Position numbers and translations under genes: made by a program. The notes below the pieces were generated by a model. That model saw only the letters and a list, made by a program, of their open reading frames with translations, had not been told where the DNA came from and ran no database searches. DNA of 64,000 nucleotides from Cryptomeria japonica (lineage: Eukaryota; Streptophyta; Pinopsida; Cupressales; Cupressaceae): assembly GCF_030272615.1 (NCBI RefSeq), contig NC_081413.1, positions 557,343,136-557,407,135 of the forward strand, in the 5' to 3' direction. Of the stretch, positions 53,780-64,000 are shown piece after piece; within the stretch, counting starts at the first letter, position 1, and the number at the start of each line of letters is the position of its first letter.

Positions 53780-56590
53780 GATTTTGAAAGTTTTGATTTT
53801 TGTGAAAAATGACTACGAGATGGTGATGAAATGTTTTGATGGAAGACAAGTTTTGTGAAATGTTTGGTGTAAGATAGGTCTCTAATATTGAAGGTTGGAT
53901 GTCAACAAAGTTCTTTGTGAATTGCTTTTTCTTGTGTTTTTCAATAATTTGATGAGATGAGGTATAGCAAGGTTTGAGATGTGTTACAAGCCAAGCTACC
54001 TAGTAATGAGAGGATGCACTCATATACTTGTTTTAAACCTATCTAGATGTATAGAAATGCCTCTTAGGATGATTGATCCTAGATGTAGAGACACTTAAAA
54101 AAAGTGATTTGTTGGTTTGTTTAAGCAATATCTGAAAGTACTATTAACAAAAAACCTCTTTGTGTTTTGAGAGTTGAATGGATTTTGTGATGTGTGGAGG
54201 TGAAAGTGGATAGATGTACCTCGATAAAAAAATTATGTTACAAAGGGGGTTTCTACTTCTTCCTCTCTCACAGGGGTTGATGGTTCCCCTCGAGCTTCGT
54301 TGCATGTGATACAGATTTTAGGAAATAAAGTGGGATTGATCTTGCCCCCTTTGTTTTTGTGATAATCAAAGGCTCTATATTGAGTAAAAGCTCTATTGCT
54401 CAAAGGCTCTTTGTCAATTTCGTTGGATTTGCCTTGAAGGTATAAGTGCATATGACGCAAGAATACTCTATGTGAGAGAAAAAGTGTCTATTGATATAGA
54501 AAAACTTCCTTCTTTTAATAAAAGCCTTTGAACCAACTCGTCTTTTCTTCAAGTTGGTCTTTTGATAAAGACTTCTTTTCCTCAAGATATGAGTGATGGT
54601 CATACAAAATGATAATTTTTTGCACTTTGTTGATGTTGTTTTTGGTTACCAAAAGTTGAGGTAGATTTGTTGTCAATGTTTGATGTATATTTGTTGGATG
54701 GATACTTGGTCTTTCAATCTGTTTTTGAGATTCTTTGACAAGAAAGCACAACAAGCATACAAGCACAATAATTTTTCTCATTTTCAACAAAAAGGGCACA
54801 ATAGGTGTGGGTCTAAATCAACCCAATCATGAACTTTTTGACCCTTTTCAAATATTTTGTATGTTTTTCCAAAGCTTGAAGTTGGCCCAAATTGTTATTG
54901 GTCTAAAACAAGACGAAGACAACTCAAACACACTTTATCCCTAAGGTCATGGCCAGTTGCGATATTTTTAGCCCTTGGTACTACATACCTTATGAATCCC
55001 GTCGTGGCAGGTAAGGATGTGATATACTAAGTCTTGCGTGAGCATAAAAAATAGATGATCCCTATGATGGGGGAGTCACCACTTTTATCAAGCTACAAGT
55101 AGCCTTTCAAAAAGCCTTGTTTCTACTCAAGGAAATATGTATGGTGAGTATCTTGGGAGCAAAATCATCTATGCTCTTGCATTGAACTTTTCACAAATAT
55201 CCTCAATCAATAGAACGGGTGGGCTTCTATTTTAAAAGGTGTCTTGTAATGTTCAATGTCTTTGCATGTAAGTTCATTCTGCAGCAACTCACTTAAGAGC
55301 CTTGTAACTTGTGGTGGGGCCCATATGTCCTTTCGGCAAGTTACACTGTAGGAACAACTACACCCAAGGCTACAGCTTTCGCTCTTACTTGATTTCTATA
55401 GCGGCTCGAAGGATTTACCGCGCAAGGTCGTTCCTAAGAGTGATGTGTCTCTTGGCAGGCCTCTTTTAAAAATAGAAAATTTTAGAGCGTTACTAACACA
55501 TTTCTCTTGCACCTAGGACCACGAGAGCCAAGGGAGAGGATAGTGTGTGTTAGAAATGAGACCACTCTACAGATTTGCACAAGTGTGCCAAACACGGGAA
55601 ACACTTGTTATTGTTAACCTTTTTATCGCAATGCGATTTATTTGCTATTTGGAGATGTTGCTCCAACAACCATGGTATTTTTTTTAATTCCACAAAGCAA
55701 TTTGTTTTCTAACTAGGAAAGTGAAAATCCTAGTCAACAAAATTGAAAGCACGTTTGCTCAAAGTAAAACCGTTTTGTAAATAAAATGGACAAGTTTGAT
55801 TGTTCTTTTTAACTTGCAAATAAAAGGTTGATTGAGAATTTTATCTTTGCAAGAAGTAAAAGATTGTTTGGTTTGTTTTAAGCCCAAATTGAAAAGTTTG
55901 TCCCTAACTTGCAAGAAAGCAAAGTTTGTTTGTTTGATTTGTGGTTCTTTCTAGCTTGCAATGAGATTCTTTTTAAGCCCAAATGTGGATTTGTTGATTT
56001 TTAACCCAAAATAAAAGATGAAGTTCGTTTTAAACAAAAGAAAAATGAATTCTTTTTACCCAACTTTTAAAAAGCTAGAAAGAAAAGAAATTTTCCTAAT
56101 TCTAATTCCTCTAATCCTGCAATAAAACGTTAGTAACCTGGAAAAAAAAGAAAAAATAGTGAAACAAAGATCTTTTTGGGGGGCTTCTACAAGCCTAAAT
56201 TTTTAAATTTTTGGTTACAATTTTTTTTTAACTCTCCTTACAAAAGCGCTACTCTATGTAAACACAAAATCGCTACTTTGGACAAAAGCGTCGAAGTATT
56301 AGTAGAAGCGCTAAATAAATATCAACAATGCTGAAAGATGAGCAAAAGCGCTAATTTAAACTGTTCGACAGAATGAAAAGACTGACAGACAGAGAGCACA
56401 AAGATGCTAAAATATTATAATAGAGCTAAAACTTAGATCAAAAGTGCCAGAACTCAAACAAAAGCGCTAAATCTTCCTCTGATAATGACACTAAAACGAG
56501 TGTCAAAAGCACTAAAGTGCAACCTATGTGTGGAAATTTATGAGAAAAATCACAAAAAAAGTTAGTTTAAAAATCAGAAGGTTGTGTGTT
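53780..56590 (-). other. 5' leader of element C
   Basis: About 2.8 kb without a convincing gene. One minus-strand frame at 54515-54799 has a hydrophobic start (MRKIIVLVCLLCFLVKES), but there is no counterpart in B, so it may be chance. The AGCGC array is at 56240-56520. Confidence 0.55.
56240..56520. repeat. ACAAAAGCGCTAAA array in C leader
   Basis: About a dozen degenerate copies, the first three starting about 20 bases apart (56240, 56262, 56282). Inverse to the intron array at 29080-29345. Confidence 0.7.
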
Positions 56591-56611
56591 TGATTCATGT
56601 CAGGTTCACCA
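56591..56611 (-). other. Primer binding site of C, complementary to tRNA-Trp
   Basis: The plus strand reads GATTCATGTCAGGTTCACCA at 56592-56611; plant tRNA-Trp ends GATTCACGTCGGGTTCACCA (from memory). Two mismatches, both transitions. It is two bases from the LTR. Confidence 0.72.
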
Positions 56612-56613
56612 AA

Positions 56614-59236
56614 TGATGCACGCTAAAAAGGACACAAGAGATACACAAGTTCAAATGTTTAGCATGTTAGTAACAATCAAATCCAAAACACAAATGGACC
56701 TATGATCCTAAACATGCATATCAAGAGAGGTATAAAACATACAATGAGAAACATGCAAAAATGAAAAAGGGAGAAAAAACTCCCCAAGATGCTCCTCACA
56801 ACACTCATGGTTGCTCCTCCCTTGTTGCTCTCCTCTCCAAGTTCCACATGAGTGTATCCCTCAACTTTTTGCACTAGCTATGGATGTCTTATGGAGATTC
56901 AAGATTATGAAAATGAAAATAAATGTTGCTATTTTCTAAAGTTGTCATTAGTTTTATGCCCAAAGCCATTCTATATACTCTAGTCGGTTAATACTACCGA
57001 AAAGTCTAGTCAGTAAACACCAAGGTCATCAGTGTCGGTTACAGAAGAAAGATAAGTTACCAAGTTAATCTGAACCGAGTGAAAACATGTTACCAGATTC
57101 AATGAACCTGGACACTCATGTGAAACGTGTTACATAATTCGAGAAGATGAAACCATTACTACATTGGAAATTGCATTTAAAGATTTTGTATGATTTTGAG
57201 GAAGAATATCCAATGAAATAATTTCTATATTTATTCATTCAATAAAACATGTTTGTATGATCGAAGCATGTACAGATCATTATCTCAGATATCTATATAA
57301 ACAGAATGATTTGAGTACATGAACATAAGGTGACATGTAAGGTCAATCAAGAGCAGAGAGACGAAGGAATGATTAAGTCAAGCATGAAGGAATAAGATTG
57401 ACAGAGATAATCACAGGTCACCGAGAAGGTTTCAGAGAATAGTTTAAGGAACAAAGAATACAGAAGTGGTTACCGAGTTGATTTATCAATTACCGAGGAA
57501 TGCTATAAGCAAACTAATTTCATATTAACCACATAGAGTCTGCTATAACATTTTAGATGTGAAGTTGCAGATATTTTGTAAAGATTTTGATTGAAATATT
57601 AAGTTGTAATAGAAACCTTTAACAAGGTAAAAGACTCTAATAAAGTCTATAAACTGTAAAGCCTTTAACCAGGTACAACATTTTGTAGAAGTGCTTGTAA
57701 AATCCTTTAGCAAGGTAGATCTAAAGATCTTTATACTCCGAATAGGGTAAGCTATCAGAAATGGCTAAACATGTAGCTCTAACCGAGTAATCTTGATTAT
57801 TGCAGTAGTGAAATTGTGGGTACCATCTCCACTGCAGTTTTTCTCTCTAACTAAGAGTTTTTGCGTGACCAAAAATCATTGTGTTATGGAGTGATATTTT
57901 GATGCATGTTATCTTTATGATTATGTTTCAGTATTTTATATCTTTGAGATCAGCAATACATAGTTTGTGTTTATCAGTAAAATTGTTTTTCAAGAAAAGT
58001 TTTGAAGTACTGATTCACCCCTCCCCTCTCAGTACATTAGCTTTCCAAGTAGGACCTAACAATAACTACTTATGCAAGTGTAAACAAGCTAATATGAGAA
58101 AACACCTTAATTATTCTATGTTAATTTTAGCCAAAAGAACAAAGAAAGTGCTTCTACATGCTCTCTCAAAATTACTATAAGTTTGATGCATACAAGATTT
58201 CTGGATCCTTTTGGAGAAGGAATGGGCTCTATTTATAGGAAAAATAGAGAAATGGATGGTTGAGATTGAGTAATCTCAACAAGGGCCAGGATTGATGGGT
58301 TTGTGATCCATGTGATGACTTTCAGCCCAATCCCATGATGACAAATGTCAACATGAGATGGCTTGAGAGGAGAGGGAAGAAGCATTAAATTCTTGAGATG
58401 ACATGAGGGTTACCCTAGGAGGGTTTGGTCAGGCTTGAGTTAATGGATAAAACTTTTATCCAAGGGTAATGCTTTTATCCAATGGACAAACTCTTGTGCA
58501 AGAGTTAGTGGGGATAACCGTGGGGATAACCATGGTCAAAGAAATAAATGCTTGAAGAGACACATGAGTGAGATGGGGGTTAAGTTAGAGGGAAAGTCTT
58601 TAACCATGTGAGTGAGTTGAGTTAACCATTAATGGTTATGTAAGAGCCATAAGTGGTTTGGAAGACTTTGAGGGTTAACTTGTTGAAGACATAAAACCTT
58701 TAATGCATTTCAAAGACTTTGAGGCTTTGAGAAGTGACTTCAAGTTGCTTAGGAATGTGACAATATTTAGGAGATGGATTAGGCTAATTATAAGGGGTTA
58801 GGAGAGTCTAGAAGGTGGTTAGAAGAGTATAGAAGGGAATTTAGGATGCAAGTGGGTTTGGTGGGTGAGAGAAAATAGGATTTTAATTAAAATAAAATTC
58901 ATTTATTTCAACTAAAATAGGTGCAACTTGCATTTGTGGGAGAATGTAAGTGTGTGGGGAGAGGGGGGGGTGGGATTTAAAATAAATATTTATTTATTTA
59001 TTTAAAGGAGGAAAGGGGCTAAGTTAAATAAATATGTTTTATTCATTTAATTGATTGTTTAGAGTGTGGCTTAATGAATTAATTTAAATAAATTGAATAA
59101 TTTATTTAGTTAATAGAAGAAGAGGTTGAGGATGAATTAATTAAGTATAAATTTAATTAACTGGTGATTGATGGTTAATTAATCAAATAAATATTAAATA
59201 TTCATTTAATTAAGTGGACAAATTTATGTGTCTATA
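56614..59236 (-). repeat. 5' LTR of element C, split by solo LTR H
   Basis: LTR sequence at 56614-56923 and 58062-59236. TATA box TATAAATA (minus) at 58230-58237. Ends TGTCTATA before the target copy GATTC (59237-59241). Confidence 0.88.
56924..58061 (+). mobile_element. Solo LTR H of a copia element
   Basis: 1138 bp from TGTTGCTATT to GACCTAACA, inserted in the LTR of C with ATAAA on the left and ATAAC on the right; the intact C LTR reads ATAAC. Its U5 end GATTCACCCCTCCCCTCTCAG resembles D and E. No internal sequence, so it is a product of LTR-LTR recombination. Confidence 0.85.
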
Positions 59237-60420
59237 GATTCTATTCACCTTGTACTTTCTCTCATTGCTTCACAGGGATTGTCAGTATATCAGATGGATG
59301 TGAAGAAAGCCTTCTTGCATGGTGATATTCATGAGGAGATCTATATGGATTTGTGCATGACTCTTCACTTGTTTGTAGGCTTAAATGTTCATTTCATGGT
59401 CTCAAGTAGGCCCCCAAAGCTTGGTATGAGAAGATGAATACATTCTTGTTATCTACCGATTTCTCACATTGTCATTCTGATCCCATAGTTTACACTCAGC
59501 GATGGGAGGGAGATCTTTTGATATTGGTCTTGTATGTGAATTATTTGATTCTTGCATGCATTCCTTCTTTCATGTTTAGAGTGTTCAAAGAGCATTGATG
59601 GAGCAATTCGACATGATAGATCTTGGTCTTCTGCATTACTTCCTTGGTCTTCAGGTTATTTAGTCTTCAAATGGTCTTTCCCTTTGTTAGTAGGAGCATG
59701 ATCTTGATATGATTTAGAGATTTGGCATGCTTGGTTGCAAGCCTACTCCAACACCATTTCAATCAAGGGTTGTGTTGTCTTCCAGTTCTTATACTCTTTC
59801 AGTTGATGCTACATTATACATGCAGTTGGTGTGCTGTCTTTTGTACCTAACACACACTCATTTTGATATTTTCTTTGCGGTTGGTCTAGTCTCTCATTTC
59901 TCTCACAATCCACATTAGAGTCACAGGAAGACTACCAAACGTATCTTGTGGTACATTTAGGGCAAATTTCAGTTTGACATTCATTATACATCAAGAGACT
60001 CTATGATTGTTAGCTTCGCTAACAGATTGGGTCGATGATGTTGATGGTCAAAAGTTTATTTTTGGCTTTGTTTTGTCTTGGTTTTGACCTTGTAGCATGG
60101 TCTTACAAGAATCAATCTACTATTGCATTATCATCTACCAAGGTTGAGTATCGAGCATCTGTTCTTGCTAGCTAGGAGGTTTTGTGGGTTCGGTAGTTGT
60201 TGATAGAGTTTGGTTTTCCTCCTAATGGTCCCTCTATTCTGTGGTGTGACAATCAGAGTGCCATTCACATTTCACACAACCTAATGGAGCATCAGAGGAC
60301 TAAGCACATTGAGATCCGCATGCACTTCATTCGGAAGTTGATTTAGGATAGCCTTCTCACCTTGGATTACATACCTACAGAGGAGCAAGTTGCATCATCT
60401 TCACTAAGCCCTCGACGTCC
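59237..60420 (+). pseudogene. Element F: copia reverse transcriptase and RNase H, C-terminal part
   Basis: Resumes at SIHLVLSLIASQGLSVYQM, VKKAFLHGDIHEEIYM, then YEKMNTFLL, the catalytic loop now LYVNYLIL instead of YVDD, then KPTPTPFQS. RNase H follows: remnants near 60090-60310 (IALSSTKVEYRAS, WCDNQSAIH, RTKHIEIRMHFIR). Many stops and small indels; the oldest copia copy in the window. Confidence 0.85.
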
Positions 60421-60734
60421 CCATGTTACCTTCAATTGCAGTTGATGTTTGGGGTGAAAGAAGTTGTCCTTGGGGGGTCTTTATGAGGCCTTCCTTCCTT
60501 TAGCAGTTAATGTTCTTTTTTCATGCATTACATCTCTCACTTTTGGAGAGGGGTTTTTCCACGTGGTTTTCCCCTTTTCTTTGTTTAGAGAGACCTCTTT
60601 TTTGTACTTGGGTGCCTAATCAAACCATTAGTTGCTCAAACCCATCTTGCATTCATGCATTTAGAGGTTTTTTACTTCACCCTAAGTTTCACTTGATGGG
60701 GGGGGGGGGGGGGTCGAGGGGAGGGGGCGCAGGG
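60421..60734 (+). other. 3' untranslated region of F with G17 tract
   Basis: No gene. At 60699-60715 there are 17 consecutive G, then GAGGGGAGGGGGCGCAGGG up to the LTR; together they would act as polypurine tract. Confidence 0.65.
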
Positions 60735-61032
60735 TGTTAGAGCATTTTAATAACTAGTTATGTTTTTTTGCTTAAGTTCACTAACTTGTGCTTCTAGTTG
60801 GGTTAAGTTCCCTTAGTTGTTTCTCTAGTTTAGCTAGAGTTGAAATTTCTTAGCTCTTCATGCATTCACTTTAGTTCTCCTATTTTTGGTTTAGGGCATC
60901 TTTGTGCTTTCTTTATAAGCACATCATTGTACAACTGTAATTCATTATGTAATCTTTGCTTTTGAAAAATATAGCTTTGTTTTGCTGCTCTCATTTGTTG
61001 AAGGTGTTCTTTGTTTGCTGTTTGATCTTGCA
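60735..61032 (+). repeat. 3' LTR of element F (end tentative)
   Basis: Begins TGTTAGAGCATT after the G-rich tract. TTTATAAGC near 60912 is a TATA candidate and TGTAATTCATTATGTAATC a polyadenylation-type region. The end near TGATCTTGCA is a guess, since the 5' LTR is outside. Confidence 0.5.
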
Positions 61033-61219
61033 GGTGTTTGTGTTGCAAAATTCAGGTTATGTCAACTTTAAACATGCACTTGAAATGGTTCCTATAAAAA
61101 AAGTAGAATACAATGGAAAATTTGAGGGTCCCATGTTAGTATCGAGGGACAATTCACATGCTTTAAGGCTAAAATTAAAACAAGTGGAAGAAAACTACAA
61201 TACTTTGGTGGAAGTAATA
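61033..61219 (+). other. Unassigned stretch right of F
   Basis: A short open frame (VNFKHALEMVPIKKVEYNG ...) is visible but resembles nothing I know. It may be host DNA or part of the LINE. Confidence 0.3.
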
Positions 61220-62460
61220 TTGGTGTCAAACTATGTTTCCCAATTCCTCCAACTTTGTTTGGATTTTACATTAATAAATTGAAAGAAATAATATATAAGG
61301 TAATTGAAGTGGGCATTCAACTTGTTGGGTGTGCAGTAAAGTTGTTCTTATATGCACATGATCTCATTCTATTTGCAAAAATAACTCATAGTTTGAGAGA
61401 ACACCAAAGGACTTTAGAGTTCTTTTGCCAAGAGGTTAGGATGCAAGTGGATAGTAAATTGATGTTATGATCTTTCTATTGTGGAGAAAAAATACTTGTT
61501 TTTGATAAGAAGCTTCTTAGAAATAGTGAAAGAATACAAGCATCTTGGGCTTGATTTTTAAAATAGGATTAGTTGGGAGACATGCAAATTAATTTTATAT
61601 AAAAGGGTTGGAAGACTTTAACTTCACCACTATAAAATAGATGCATGAATGTAGAAAATTAAGATTGGAAACTGAGAGAATCCTTTTTTTTTTTTTTTTT
61701 CGGTCACTAGTAATTCTTAACAAGTGAATTTGAGGCAATAACATGTTTACAAATGAAGGTAAATAGGAAAAAAAAAAAGTATTTAATCATAAGCAACCTC
61801 AAAGTAAAAACTTTAGCTCCACATGAGATTCTATTAGGTTAAACAAGAACGTTCCATTGGAGGCACCAATGATGGCTCATGTGTTGAGTTGTCTAAAAAC
61901 GTCTCAAAATATGGAGACCAATTGTTGGCTCAGAATGGTGATGAAGGAAGAGTTAAACCAAATGAAGGGAACATGGAGGAAACAAAACAACAAACGGATG
62001 AGTAAATAAGACATTATGTACAAGAGTGTCCAAACAATAATGAGGAAATAAAAAACTACACAAGATTTTTTTGTTTGGCACTACCATGTGAACAAAGCAA
62101 ATTGGTTAGAAGAAAGCATACTATATCAAAGTATTTAACCCATATGTGGTCGTGATGGGAAACTCACATAAGGAGTCAAAATTAAGTGGAAGGTGAACAT
62201 GTAGATGACTTAGCTACGGATTGAATCTTATTCTCTTAGGTGCAAGACGAATAGGTGGACAATATTTGAGGAGTGACAAATATAAGCATGCCTATTTTAC
62301 AACACTGGGCAGTGGAGATGGAATGCCGCTATTTATGGAGTGTGTAGCATATACTGACATTCATATTAAGTAGGAAGACAACGTGAGAGTGGAAAACCTA
62401 ACCAGCTCATTTGAAGAGGAGATGCTGGATAAAACACAAACTTTTTGAACAAGATCCGTG
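61220..62460 (+). mobile_element. Decayed LINE (non-LTR retrotransposon), reverse transcriptase 3' part
   Basis: Reverse transcriptase motifs of plant L1-type elements: GVKLCFPIPPTLFGFYINKL (expected GVKQGCPLSPTLFG), then LFLYAHDLILFAKI (expected LLYADDLILIAK), then EYKHLGLDF and NRISWETCKLILYKR. Weak downstream similarity runs to about 62460. A T18 run at 61685-61703 interrupts it. Many stops; no activity expected. Confidence 0.7.
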
Positions 62461-62611
62461 ATTAAAAAAATACACAAAATTAGTTTGGAAATTTCATAGA
62501 ACTTTTGACAACTCTTATATCTTGTAATCATGTTTTGTATATTATTATTTTGCTACTGCTATTGGTTTTATATATAGCTAGGATGGGCGATCTCTTGAAA
62601 AATCTCAATGT
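62461..62611 (+). other. AT-rich stretch, nothing identified
   Basis: No gene or repeat seen; it may be the LINE 3' end. Confidence 0.4.
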
Positions 62612-62992
62612 TTCATCTCCATGAACATCATCTAGATGGAATGAGTGCTAAATAGACTATTAATTCTAATGAAAGAAAGATTCTTATGAACCACTCCTCA
62701 TAAAAATCGATAAAATCGACTCAAAAACTAAACTTGAAATTTATGTATTAACCTTATAGAACTCTTTCTTTCATTCATGCTACAATACCCCTAACAATTC
62801 ATCTCCATGAACATCATCTAGATGGAATTAGTGCTAAATAGACTATTAGTTCTAATGAAAGATAGAATCTTCTAAACCACTACTCATAAAAATTACTAAA
62901 ATCGACTCAAAAACTAAACTCGAAATTTATGTATGAACCTTAATAAAACTATTTCTTTCATTCATGCTACAATACCACTGCTGCACTAACAA
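62612..62992. repeat. Tandem duplication, 186-bp unit, two copies
   Basis: Copies 62612-62797 and 62798-62992 both start TTCATCTCCATGAACATC. They differ by scattered substitutions and a small insertion near the end of the second. Confidence 0.88.
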
Positions 62993-63442
62993 TAAAATAA
63001 AAAGCCAAACAATTAAAATAGAGGTGAAGAAAACATGTTGGAAGTTAAAAATAATAATAATTTTTTTCTTTAAATATAAAATAATAAATAAATTAATGGA
63101 TGAGAATCCTGTAACTGTGTTTTTTACGCTTCGCGAGACCCCTGCTCTGAACATGGGACCTTAGCCCAATTAGCCATGTTTCTGTTCGATCAAAAGGTTT
63201 TCTCTTTGTGCAGGAGGGAGAAACACATTTGAGTAAGAAGCAAGTAAGCAAGAGCGCTACTAATAACCTCTAAATCCGGCTGCAACTCTCCTCTGCGGAA
63301 ACACAATTTCCAGTTCGTACCAATATTATTACTAACCTAATTCCTTGTCTATCTCTCATTTTGTTTTTGTTATTCAGTATTGAGCTTCTTAAAATAATCA
63401 TAGCAATACAGGTTGGGTGGATGCGAGGCGGCGGAAGGCAAG
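62993..63442. other. AT-rich then mixed sequence, possible upstream region of a host gene
   Basis: AT-rich to 63110, then composition rises. No gene seen. 63240-63442 may be a 5' untranslated region for the exon that follows. Confidence 0.35.
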
Positions 63443-63506
63443 ATGCCGGTGAGAGTGAGATTGAGCGATGACTCTTCCTCCTCCTTGTACGCAACACACA
63501 TTCCGG
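63443..63506 (+). CDS. Possible first exon of a host gene
   Basis: ATG in the context GCAAGATGCCG opens MPVRVRLSDDSSSSLYATHIP and reaches a good donor, CCGG/GTATGTATG, at 63507. The upstream leader is GC-richer than the surrounding transposons (GCGAGGCGGCGGAAGG). The downstream exons would be outside the window or after 64000. I recognise no family; chance is a real alternative. Confidence 0.3.
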
Positions 63507-63780
63507 GTATGTATGTAATTAATTGTGTAATTCGAAGAGGGAGCTCAAAATATTCCAATTTACGTAGTCTGTTGGTCTGTACTGTGAACCGGACATTTAG
63601 TCTTCTTAATTTATGTCTTTACTGGCACAATTTTTCATTCCCCATCTCTTACACGTTTTTCTTTGAGACTGCAATTAATGCTGGCGGAAAATGGTTTAGC
63701 CTCATTCTTCTGCACCAATTACTGGGACAAACTTTGTCTTTCTATGCACCGGTTAGGGCTCAAACCAAGGAATTCCCATG
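63507..63780 (+). other. Possible intron sequence
   Basis: T-rich, with no further supported exon. An open frame continues to 63781 but shows no protein-like conservation that I can judge. Confidence 0.25.
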
Positions 63781-63960
63781 ACTCCTATGAGTTTGTTCGG
63801 CACCAGAGTTATCAGCCCCTCACGGTTTAATGTCTCCCCTGTTTCTCTTCAAATGTTTCTGAGCTTGGTGTTGAGTTTGATTAGATGGACCAGCTAAAAT
63901 TTGAATCTAAGATATCCCATGTTCTTGCTGGGGTGCTCTTCCACTGAGAGACGAACACTT
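63781..63960 (-). mobile_element. tRNA-derived SINE-like sequence
   Basis: Read on the minus strand from about 63955: TCTCAGTGGAAGAGC resembles a tRNA D-arm (A box), CCCAGCAAGAACATGGG an anticodon arm, and TAGATTCAAATTTTAG a decayed B box. An unrelated tail runs to about 63781. This order and spacing fit a tRNA-related SINE head. Confidence 0.4.
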
Positions 63961-64000
63961 CGTTTTTACTGGCTCAAAAATGCGGTTTGTTTATTTAAAA

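Larger units (their letters stand above)
27053..59236 (-). mobile_element. Element C: Tat-type Ty3/gypsy retrotransposon carrying nested E, G and H
   Basis: Minus-strand element with LTRs at 27053-28503 and 56614-59236 (the latter split by H). It has the same gene order as B, including an antisense PMD gene, now a pseudogene. Flanks are GATTA on the left and GATTC on the right; the intact copia reading (AKMD-S) shows GATTC was the target. LTR divergence looks several-fold higher than in B, so C is older. Internal length is inflated by E with G inside. Confidence 0.9.

Noticed and set aside
54515-54799. Small frame with a hydrophobic start in the C leader, suggesting a signal peptide
   Set aside because: No counterpart in the leader of B and no similarity known to me; a chance frame is the simpler reading.
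63128-63180. tRNA-like string on the minus strand (TGGCTAATTGGGCTAAGG)
   Set aside because: An A-box-like start is visible, but the B-box candidate lies too close and matches poorly; no cloverleaf can be drawn.

Overview
The window is plant nuclear DNA made almost entirely of nested LTR retrotransposons. Ty3/gypsy elements of the Tat type (two RNase H domains, extra open reading frames) and Ty1/copia elements of Tork-like and SIRE-like types fit a seed plant with a large, slowly purged genome. A gymnosperm is plausible but not proven. No intact host gene lies inside; one possible host first exon and a SINE-like sequence sit at the right edge.

Layout, outermost first. F is an old copia element (+), found as 26723-27052 plus 59237-61032. 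It is split by two insertions. D is a copia element (+) with a 2.26 kb 3' LTR at 24463-26722; its 5' part is outside the window. A is a pol-less gypsy element (+) at 1 to about 6575, and B is a complete gypsy element (-) at 6580-24275 with target duplication CAAAG; both lie on the left, against the internal end of D. C is a gypsy element (-) at 27053-59236 that interrupts the reverse transcriptase of F. Inside C lie E, a copia derivative without pol (36199-48725, duplication TATGT), and H, a solo LTR (56924-58061). Inside the 3' LTR of E lies G, a complete Tork-like copia (42886-47760, duplication GTTCG). To the right of F are a decayed LINE, a 186-bp tandem duplication and the possible host exon.

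B and C are related. Each has one long gag-protease-RT-RNase H-second RNase H-integrase frame on the minus strand, now broken mainly by TGA/TAG codons. Both appear primed by tRNA-Trp. On the opposite strand, between integrase and the 3' LTR, each carries a plant-mobile-domain (PMD) gene with its own TATA box, a conserved start-site motif and one intron. The intron holds copies of a short AGCGC-core repeat that is arrayed again in inverse orientation in the gag-pol leader. B keeps this antisense gene nearly intact; C holds a pseudogene of it.

A lacks pol but has a 3' region with an array of hairpins whose stems change while the loops stay constant. E replaces pol with a long unknown open reading frame that has its own TATA box and plant-like leader. 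These three (the PMD module, the hairpin array of A and the cargo frame of E) are the best candidates for undescribed biology.
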